From positions 29,058,555 to 29,122,554 of the forward strand of contig CM034591.1 of the NCBI GenBank assembly GCA_020091685.1: a stretch of 64,000 nt of DNA. Reading direction: 5' to 3'. The notes beneath the pieces were generated by a model that had not been told where the DNA came from, searched no databases, and saw only the letters and a program-made list of their open reading frames with translations. Source of the DNA: Lutjanus erythropterus. Its lineage: Eukaryota > Chordata > Actinopteri > Lutjaniformes > Lutjanidae. The first letter of the stretch is position 1. The number at the start of each line of letters is the position of its first letter. Position numbers and translations under genes: made by a program. This document shows positions 55,565 through 64,000 of the stretch, in pieces.

Positions 55565-57082
55565 ATGAGGTGCAGCAGGAGGAGTAAAAAGATTGAAGGG
55601 AGGCTGGATTGAGGGACCTCTCTTAAAGCAACACAATTCACGTCACAACTGCATGCCATGCATCTTATACCTCTCTGTTTTCCGTCGCCCACTCTGTTGT
55701 TTTTCATGCCTCTCTTTAGGCAGGTTTTTTTTCTTTGTCTATTGTCAACATATTCTGGCTGAGGATGACCATGTTTTGTATCTACAGCTACTTCAGTTAG
55801 AACGCAAGTGAGGGTTAAAATGTTTAAAATGGAAAAAAGTGTTTGAATGCTCACAGTCCTAACCCTGAATTTCTTTGAAAATGTTGCTTTCTGTGTGCTG
55901 AAGCTCATTAAACTCATACAACACCCATACTGTAATGCAAAAAAAGAGATCACATCAATGGAGAAAAGGAAAAACTAAAGCTGCCTTTCGAAAGAAACAA
56001 AGCTTTCGTGTGACCGCTACAGAAGCTTCATTTTCTGATGTGACATTCTGTCCTGTTATTCTTGCTTTGTGAGTCTGAAATCATTTATTGTGTTCAGTAG
56101 ACCCGTCAACAGGCTGTGTTTTACTATTATTTATGTCTTTGACAGCAGTTTTAGCTGCACATCTTTGCTCCAGAGCAATTGTTCAGTGATTTGAACTAGT
56201 TGTTACAGAGGGCATTACTACATATTCACAGCCAGTACATTTTAATTCTAGCAGATATTCAGCAGCAGAGTTTTTGGCTTCATTGATTCTTGTTTAAACT
56301 GTGAAAAAACGATGACTGACCATGCATCAGGTGCTCTGTAGCAACGGAGAAGAGAATGCAAAGAACTATTCCTTAATGAGTAACCAGTGTTTTAATTGGC
56401 TTGTCTTACAATATGTTCTGCTTGTTTTTTAGAGCCAGAAAAAAAGTGTTGCATGTTTTATTGTTTATGTTGTGTTTTTTTCGTTTGTTTGTTTGTTTTT
56501 TCCATATGAGGCTTGTTGACCAAAAGGGCCAAAGGTTAAACTGACAAGGAACCAGCTATAATTCTCTATTCACAGTGTATCCTTAAACGGGGGAGCTGAC
56601 CAGTTAGACCAGTTTACCTCTTAAGTCAGAGTGGAGACACTGGTACTATGACCTGACCAGTGATCCTGGATCAGAGCCCCTTTGCTCTCAGGAAAAAAAA
56701 AAAGGCGCAACACTGTAGCTTTTGTTGCCTTTTTTCAAGAGATACGCTATTGAACTTTTTTAGTGTTTTCTCCAAAGTATCATTACCCGGGATTGAATTC
56801 AGTTTAATATCAGTGGGAAGAATATTAACATACAGTATTTTACCTATACATACAACTGATAACAATGGGGGAGATCATTCAGTTCATACACTTCAATTTT
56901 ACAGTCAAAAAGCAAAAATGCATCTCCCTTTAATCTCTACTTTAGAGTAAAATAAGCCTAATAGACTGAGATGAATCATAATATCAAACACATTATACTA
57001 ACATGGCAACTTTTTAAGGAATTGTGACCTTCAGCAGAAATTAGTGCACAAAACTCATGACGTGTGTGTCCACACATTGCCA

Positions 57083-57347
57083 TTAAAGGCATCCTTCACC
57101 CCCCAAATCAAAAATACACATTTTTCCTCTCACCTGTAGTGTTGTTTATCCGTATAGATCAGGGGTCAGCAACCTGCAGATAAAGAGCCACATGCCATCT
57201 AGTTCCATTATATTGGAGAGAAGACATACATCTCTACAGCCGATATCTCTAAAACTCTGCATCACACAACAAAACAATCTAGATAAATAGCACTACAGGT
57301 TAAAGAGAAAAGATGTATTTTTGATTCTTGGGTGAATTGTCCCTTCA
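57083..57347. mobile_element. TTAA-type MITE
   Basis: Left end TTAAAGGCATCCTTCACCCC, then CCAAATCAAAAATACA. Right end TGTATTTTTGATTCTTGGGT, then GAATTGTCCCTTCAA. The ends are inverted repeats with a few changes. Inside, AGGGGTCAGCAACCTGCAG (near 57163) looks like the start of a second inserted element. A solo left end of the same family is at 38396-38450. Confidence 0.75.
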
Positions 57348-58405
57348 AGAAAATTGCGTTGACAACAAAGTTGGTCATAAATGCTGGAAACGTTGCCTGG
57401 ATGCAATATTTTTAAATGACCCTGACCCCAAAATCATGAGTAGGAGGAGGAGCAGTTACAGGTCATAAAACTGTAGTTTTCTCTCTACTGCAGATTCGAC
57501 TAAATCAATATATAGAATGATCATGTTAAAAGCGACTGGGCTAGAAGAAGTAATCATGCAGCATATGAAGGAGGCTTTAACAAGTTGAAGGTTAGGACAA
57601 TGCAAATATCATCACCTGGGCCTTATTTAAGGGTTCTTGTTGCACTAAAACTTTGTACAATTTTTGTGACAAAATGATGTCAAAATGGCGAACCTGTAAG
57701 CACATTATGTTTCATTTTTATCAGTGGACGCTCCACACAATGACACAAGTCACAGATCTAATTCTTTTATTCTTTCTCATGCCTGTAGCTTCTCCCTCTT
57801 CTTTACTATGGATGCAATTTTATGCGCAACATGAATGTGGGTTACTGAGGGTTAGAAATAACCCATTGTTATGAGTTGCCTGTGGTCATATTTGTAGCAA
57901 CTACTGCATCAGTGACTCTTTTTGTCACCTGCAAAAAAGCATCTAGAAGGTGCCTGCCTTACAGCTTTGCATCAGTGATCCAAAAGCACCAATCAGCCAC
58001 GCTGTTCCACATATTGATTTTAGTGTATGTTTTTACAAAGGAAATACACAATGAAAAGAGGGTTTGTGGGCTAGTTTGTACAAACCAAAAAAAATAAAAA
58101 ATCTAAAGCCCTCTGTTTGCCAGATTTGAGCACTTTGTTTAATTTCTGACCAGACTCTAAGATCATGCGTATGATTTGTTTTCTTTTTTTCTGTGATGTC
58201 ATTAAAGATCAATCCTGTGACACAAGTGTTAAAACAGTAAAATGCATATTCATGCTGCATGTATAAAACCAGATGAAAGGCCACCCAAATGTTTTCTGCT
58301 GTTTCTGTATGAACTCTTACTTTATCAGGCATGAATGTTATTTTATTGGAATGCAAAACTAAAATCTGAGCCTCTGATTATTTCTGTACCATGTCAGTGG
58401 AACTC

Positions 58406-58411
58406 AATAAA
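58406..58411 (+). terminator. smyd2: Candidate polyadenylation signal for smyd2
   Basis: AATAAATGACGGTATGG followed by a T/G-rich stretch (GCTTTGCTATATGTTTTATT), a typical cleavage context. It would give a 3' UTR of about 2.8 kb. The ATTAAA at 55907 would give a short one of about 0.35 kb. Confidence 0.35.
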
Positions 58412-58440
58412 TGACGGTATGGTACATGCTTTGCTATATG

Positions 58441-58471
58441 TTTTATTTATTTATTTATTTATTTATTTATT
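58441..58471 (+). repeat. (TTTA)n microsatellite
   Basis: About seven TTTA units just after the candidate smyd2 polyadenylation signal. Confidence 0.9.
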
Positions 58472-59439
58472 TTTTGTTACAGTAAGAACTCATTAATTTA
58501 CAGCTATCATCTATAGCAAAAGAAAAAAGGGACCTGAGAGCCATGAGAGAGATAAAACTTGACTAGAAATATTCTGCAGCAATTAAGCTGCACCTGCAAT
58601 TTATTATTAACAGTTTTTCTGTGGTCCATTTCAAGCTTCATGCCCAGTTTTTTTCAGCAATATATGCACAGTGACTGTCCCAGGTGGTTTCAACAGGGGC
58701 CAGTGCCATCATGATAACAAGCTGTATGTCTCCCAAACTTCAGTGTTACTGTCATAATTAATATATTATTTGACACCTCAGAGCCTTTGTGGTCCATGTG
58801 ATATAAATAATCCTGAACCACCACTATTTTTTGTCAGGTCTGATTGTTGATTTTTTTTCCTTTCATTATCCTTTATTGTTTGTCAAGCCTGTGAAGGAGT
58901 GCTGTGTTAAACTAAACCTAAAAATTAAAATTTGAAAATTGTAGTGCAGAAATGATAATTTCTACTGATTGTATCACATATCACAATCACAATTTCAGTC
59001 AAAATAATTGCAATGACATTTTCACCATGTAGTACAGCCCCAGTATTTACAGAAAATATTTCTTATTTCTTTTCCACAAACAATTTTATAGGCCAATCAT
59101 ATTAAAGTCTCAGACTATTGTTTTTATTAGGCCTATTTTTTATTTATATTTCATATATATTTTGGATTTTTTTTGTAATTGTATGTCACTAAATTGAAAA
59201 CCTCTCATCTTTCTGGTACTATCATTAACATAACCCATTTCTTCAGTTAGCAGCGTGAATCTTGAATTATCGAGGATCTTATATACTTTAGTTCTGATGT
59301 GAAATACCGTCTGGTGGCTAATGAGCCTGTCGTCCCGCCCTAATGTTTGATCACATCCTATAATTATGGAAAGGAATGAATAAACAATAGTATTGAAGGA
59401 TGTATAGCATGACTGTCGTGCGTGTGGCATGTAGTTGCA

Positions 59440-59634
59440 AAGTTGCACCACGTGACAGCGCTGTTGAGACCGGAACAGAAGCAGACCAATCGTGTGCGTT
59501 GTGTGCCTAACGTCACACGAAGTAGCCAATGGGACGGGAGCTGAGTGAGTTGCGGTTTCCTCCGGTGGAATTTGAATTTTCTGGCGAGAGCAACCCAAAC
59601 AGTGTGTGTGTGATAAAGGAGCATCGCGCCCAAA
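59440..59634 (+). promoter_or_regulatory. cenpf: cenpf promoter with paired CCAAT boxes and CHR, and noncoding exon 1
   Basis: From 5' to 3': E-box CACGTG (59449-59454), CCAAT (59486-59490), CRE-like CGTCAC (about 59511), CCAAT (59526-59530) and TTTGAA (59571-59576), a cell-cycle homology region (CHR). Two NF-Y boxes followed by a CHR is the layout of G2/M genes controlled by DREAM and B-MYB/FOXM1, and mammalian CENPF is such a gene. Exon 1 is inferred to start just downstream and ends at CCAAA|GTAAGT (59634/59635). No TATA box. Confidence 0.65.
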
Positions 59635-61131
59635 GTAAGTGCAGCTTATTATAAGTCTTAACTGTTGTAGCGATTCATTTTAACGTTACCACACGCGTCG
59701 TTTCACAAGTTATTGTTTAATTTTCAGCTACTGATTGGTTGATTTTTTGCCTAAAATCAAAATTAACGTTTTCTAAAGCCATATTCAGCCCAGCTAGATT
59801 AACGTTAAATCCAATAGAAACTGTATGCTGCTAACGCTAACGTAACGTCCACTTCAGATGAACGTTAACCACGTTAATTTCTCAGATGTGTGTTTAACTA
59901 ACTTAGCACTAGGTTTGGTTCACAGAATGACATACAAACATGTGGTAACACTGGTTAACGTTACGTTAGCTACGATTAACTGTAATGTAACGAGCTAATA
60001 TTTGCTAACTTCACAATGACCTCACGTTGGTAACTAAAAGTTAACGTGAACTTATAACTTACATTAACCGATTACAACTAAAATGTAAACAAACATTTGT
60101 GTTGTTTTCTTGATACCATTGACTAACTGATCGAACGCTTACTGATGTTTAATAATATGTAACTAATTCTATGAAAGGCAACGAAGCAGAGGTAATCGTT
60201 CACTTAAACTTTTTTTTTTTTCATTTATTCAGTCATTGTACTAAAGTACAAATCCGAGGTACTTGTACTTTACTTGAGTATTTCTATTTCATGCAGTTCT
60301 ATACTTCACCACATCTCAGAGGCAAATTTTGTTCTTTTTTCTGACAGCTTTAGTTACTTTTAAGACTGCGATTATTCACACCTTTTCTGTTCATTGAAAA
60401 CTACGTATCTCCAAATGTGGTGATTTTGAACGTTTAAAATTGAAGGATGAAGTCTTCCCATGTAAGTTAAGAAAGTTCTCCTGCTTTTGAACAAAATAAA
60501 TTATTTACAAACCCTCTTACCCTCTAAACTATTAATCCAAAAACATCAGATATCATAATAAAACACTGTCAAGGACCTTTAACTTTTGATACTTTAAGTA
60601 CATTTTGCTGATAATAAAGCTATGACAAGGAACTACCATGTTGTCTTGATTTTGATGGACCCTGTGAGAAAAAGTGGTGTTTTCACTGTAATAACCACAA
60701 AATAAAATTGTCTAAATAAAAATCTCCCCCTGCTTCTTGGCAGTATTAGCTAACATACTCTTCACTGTAACTTTGGGCAAATGTGAATACAGGCTTGTTT
60801 CATCTGATTTCATGGAGAATCAAACCTGATGACAGACATTAAGAACAACTATGTTGAAATAAATATTATTCTCTCTGAGGATCTCGTTCACTTATGTAGG
60901 TCAAATAGAGGCATCAGTATCTAATTGAGAGTTTCATACCCAGTTAAAAAATCCTTGCAGTAGGTTGAAGTGAGGTTTTGAATGCAGGACTTTTACTTGT
61001 AGTGATGTGGTTTCAGAGTGTGATATTGGTACTTTTACTGAAATAATTCTTCCACTGCTGCTTGTTGGTTACTCAGTTTGCACGTTAGTATTGTTTTTCT
61101 CCTTCAAATAAGTAGCTGTTTGTTTAGTCAG
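59635..61131 (+). other. cenpf: cenpf intron 1
   Basis: The first 430 bases carry many TAACGTTA-type motifs (59681-60050). About 60230-61057 is a diverged hAT-like MITE of the AAGTAC type, containing the segment shared with smyd2 intron 11 (60680-60935). The acceptor is most likely TTTAGTCAG at 61131. Confidence 0.55.
60230..61057. mobile_element. hAT-like MITE, second copy, with inserted repeat
   Basis: Contains GAGGTACTTGTACTTTACTT and TGACAGCTTTAGTTACTTTT near the left and TACTTTTACTGAAATAATTC then TTCCACTGCTG at the right, matching the inverted form of the element at 21279-22001. The left terminus is degraded. The internal 60680-60935 segment belongs to a separate dispersed repeat. Confidence 0.65.
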
Positions 61132-61141
61132 GTTTTAAACT

Positions 61142-63804
61142 ATGAGCTGGGCGGTGGAGGAGTGGAAGGATGGACTTCCAGGCAAAGCCCTGCAGAAGAT
61201 CCAGGAGATGGAAGTCCAGCTGGACAAACTGAAGAAGGAGAGGACCCAGAAACAGTTTCAGCTGGACTCCTTAGAGGCCGCCTTGCAAAAACAGAAACAA
61301 AAGGTAAGTGTTCAAGAGGATTGGATGGAGGAACTAAAAACTGAGTGAGTAGATAAACTCAAACTGTACTGAATCCCTTGGGGAATTACTGCTGCAACAG
61401 CCTGACAGGAGTGGACATTCAACCAGCTTATAAATATATATTAAACTATAGAGATGCATCTATTAATTGTCTGTGTTTCTCTTTCATTAGGCTGACAGCG
61501 AGCGTACTGAGACCTCTGCTTTGAAAAGAGAGAACCAGTCTTTAGTAGAGTCATGTGACGCTCTGGAGAAAGCCCGCCAAAAGGTCACCCATGACCTTGG
61601 AGTCAAAGAGCAGCAGGTCAGTTCCTGATGTGAGAAATAAAATATATCTGCTGTCTTTTATTGCTATTTAGTTTGAAATGTATTCAGTATCACAGCACAA
61701 GTCACCAGTACACAATGAACCACCCCCCCCAAAAAAAAAGAAAATTGGGCCCAGGTTATACTTACTGATGATTAAACATTGACTTTTAACTTTCTGTGAT
61801 CTTTCCTGTAACTAGGTGAGCTACCTGGAGGGTCAGCTTAACTCATGCAGGAAGACCATAGAACGACTGGAGCAGGAGCTGAAGAAGTGAGTTCACTGTT
61901 GGTTGTCGTGAATTTTGACATAAGCAGAGAGAGCAGATTTATAAATGCAGCTCCTGTGAGTTGGTGTTTTGTCAAGTACTGAGTAAGTAATAAGTAACAT
62001 GAATAGATATAAACTATTTGACCTGATGGAAAGCACTGGAATCCTTAGCCTTGATTGACTGTTAATGCTGTATTTGTCTTTTCATCTGCTCAGGTACAAA
62101 AATGAACTGGATCGTTCTCAGCCTGCTGGATCTTCCTCATTGTCATCCTCCTCCTCTGAGCTTCAGCCCTACACTACCCCACAGAAAAGTTTCCCTACCC
62201 CAGCTCCTGTCCAGGCCTACAGACAGCAGGGTATTTTAGTTTGTCCTAGTCCTCTGTGTCTCTAGTTCATGCTGCATGCATTTTACAAATGAATTTTATT
62301 AGATTTTTTTATTTTTATTTTCTTCACCTCAGCTGATTGGTTTCCAGTTATGTTCTCACTTGTCAGGCTGGTATTACTGCAAATGTTGATATTGTTGACT
62401 CAAAAAATATGGATCTCAGCGACTCTGATCAGGTTTGTCAGTTCACCCTAAAATGGTTTCTGTATTTGCGTTCCATAGATAACAGACTAGAGGAGCTTCA
62501 AGAGAAATACAGCCAGGAGGTAGAAGAGAGAAAAAGGTTGGAGACTGAACTCAAAGTCCTGCAGGTCAAAGTGGGTACATTACTTATATTTATTATATGG
62601 GATGGTTTGTTTCTTTGTGGTTGATGATGTTAACTAATCTCTTCTCTTTTAGCTGTTAAGTCAGTCCTCGACCAGTGTAAGCCACAAGGACATTGCTGCC
62701 CGTCAAGCTGGATCTTCCATATTCCCGTGGCAGCAGCAGGATCAGGCCCACTGCCGCCAATCTCAGGATGTGATGGAAACGCCTCTTAAGAGGCGGGGGT
62801 TGTCCCTGTGGGACACCCATGAGGAGACGCCCATTAAACCTAGCCAACGGATGAGCTCTTCTAGAGTTGTGCAGAGTCCCAGTGGATCCTCCCAACAGAT
62901 GGAGCAGCTTAAGACCATCAACCAAGGTGGACTGCTCATAATTTGTTTTTGAATTACTGACTTTTGTAGTGTTTGGTATCTTTTCTGGATTCTTTCATTT
63001 TGCACATCCACTACCCTTTGAAAAATGTATTTGGCTCCTTTTGAGTCCCATATCCCAGTCATGTCCAGCAGCGAGGCTTTAATTTTGACTGTTTTTTCAC
63101 CAGAGCTGCGTGGCCGTGTGACAGAGCTGGAGAGGAATCTGTCAACCCAGGAGAAAGAAATTCGTAGCCAGGCCTCCAAGCTGCAGGAACTACAAACCCA
63201 ACTGACCCAGGCCCGCAAAGAGCTGACTGAGCGGGACAGAGACCTGGCCAAGACAAGACACGAGCTGAGTCAGGCCACAGACAGACACCAGCAGGTTGAA
63301 GCCAAGGTAGGCTTCAATAAGTGGTACATAGAGACTTTATTAAAATGGGGTATATTGAGTACAAGTTCATAGTGGAAAGGTGTGTAAAAACTGACACTGA
63401 TTCTGCGTAATGTTCTTAGTGTTCATCAGTTGAGCAGAAGCTTAAGCAAGTCTCAGAGGAGATGAGCTGTCAGAGGCACAACGCTGAGAGCTGCAGACGA
63501 GCCCTGGAGCAGAAACTCAAGGACCAGGAGAGAAACAGTCAAAAGGTGCAACAACCTGCAGTCATTACATCACTAGACCTTTTAGTGTTTTTAGCATTTA
63601 TCAAACATTAGAAATGAAAGTGCAGTTTTCTGGATTTCAAACAAGAATTTTTCGTCCCTGATATATTTTGTATAGGAGCTAGGCCAGCTGCAGAGTTCCC
63701 ACCAGACTTTGGAACAGCAGCTGAACCAGACCAGAACCAAACTAACACAAGAGATCCAACAGGCCAAAAAAGACTACAACATCCTGCAGGCTGACACAGA
63801 GAAG
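61142..63804 (+). CDS. cenpf: Centromere protein F (CENP-F), N-terminal 440 residues; continues past window
   Basis: Very large coiled-coil protein of the outer kinetochore and nuclear matrix in G2/M, binding microtubules and linking to dynein through NDE1/NDEL1. Coding exons: 61142-61303, 61491-61616, 61816-61886, 62094-62230, 62479-62570, 62653-62926, 63104-63306, 63420-63545, 63676-63804. They total 1320 nt in a consistent frame. The start MSWAVEEWKDGLPGKALQKI is almost the same as in human. It is followed by heptad coiled coil, a Ser-rich linker, TPQKSFPTP, EKYSQEVEERKRLETELK, HKDIAARQAGSSIF, and further coiled coil rich in Glu, Gln, Lys and Leu. This corresponds to the CENP-F N-terminal microtubule-binding region. 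The human protein has about 3,100-3,200 residues, so most of the gene, including the C-terminal Rb-binding and farnesylated end, lies outside. The ATG is chosen from conservation and is preceded by a noncoding exon 1. Confidence 0.95.
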
Positions 63805-64000
63805 GTAACTTGTAGCATATCTGTCCTACTGTAAGTTTCTTCATCTACTCTGATTTGGTCTTTCTTTACACAGTCATCGACTTGGATAGTGTTTGTGTAT
63901 CTGTAGAACTGACTGGCTATGTCTATATGGACCTGAATTGTTCTTGTTAAGTTTGTGATCTTACAAAACCATTATAAAAAGAGTTTAAAGTGAGAGAATT
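63805..64000 (+). other. cenpf: Start of the next cenpf intron
   Basis: Begins GTAACT after exon 10. No further exon is visible before the window ends. Confidence 0.8.

Larger units (their letters stand above)
55565..59393 (+). other. smyd2 3' UTR and smyd2-cenpf intergenic region
   Basis: No coding exon recognised. An ATTAAA (55907-55912) and an AATAAA (58406-58411) are candidate smyd2 polyadenylation signals. A TTAA-type MITE lies at 57083-57347 and a (TTTA)n tract at 58441-58471. PTPN14, the gene between these two in human, is absent from this interval. Confidence 0.6.

Noticed and set aside
55522..55953. 143-codon minus-strand frame past the smyd2 stop
   Set aside because: Overlaps smyd2 exon 12 and the 3' UTR; no domain, signal or splice support.
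55565..59440. Possible PTPN14 or other gene between smyd2 and cenpf
   Set aside because: No FERM or phosphatase motifs in any frame; only UTR-like sequence, a MITE and simple repeats.

Overview
This is vertebrate nuclear DNA, almost certainly from a teleost fish. Coding sequence is split into short exons with GT..AG borders. The introns are AT-rich and carry many (CA/TG)n microsatellites. The interspersed repeats look like families common in fish: Tc1/mariner fossils, TTAA-flanked and hAT-like MITEs, fold-back elements and a LINE fragment. There are no prokaryotic operons, CRISPR arrays or phage. All three genes are on the + strand and were assembled exon by exon by reading translation and splice sites; family names come from remembered vertebrate proteins, not a search.

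(1) 654-31904: galnt2, polypeptide N-acetylgalactosaminyltransferase 2, a Golgi enzyme that starts mucin-type O-glycosylation. Fifteen coding exons (inferred exons 2-16) are present; exon 1, with the cytoplasmic tail and membrane anchor, lies upstream of the window. (2) 40082-55564: smyd2, a SET/MYND lysine methyltransferase. It is complete: 12 exons whose lengths add to 435 codons plus stop. Its intron 9 has the marks of a U12-type AT-AC intron. (3) 59.5 kb to the right edge: the 5' part of cenpf, a very large coiled-coil kinetochore protein. It has a promoter with two CCAAT boxes and a CHR-like element, a noncoding exon 1, and nine coding exons giving the first 440 residues.

The genes act in separate processes (Golgi glycosylation, lysine methylation, mitosis), and nothing suggests they work together. 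In human, SMYD2 and CENPF are near neighbours while GALNT2 is many megabases away on the same arm, so the galnt2-smyd2 junction is of comparative interest. PTPN14, which lies between SMYD2 and CENPF in human, is not seen in the 4 kb between them here.

The rest is introns, UTRs and repeats: two copies of one Tc1/mariner-like family in opposite orientation, four copies of a long fold-back element, TTAA MITEs, a nested hAT-like MITE, a frameshifted LINE fragment in smyd2 intron 10, and microsatellites, some right at splice sites. I found no new multi-gene system. The most interesting signals are the AT-AC intron, a (TG)36 tract in place of a polypyrimidine tract before smyd2 exon 3, a compensated double frameshift in galnt2 exon 12, and the cell-cycle-type promoter of cenpf.
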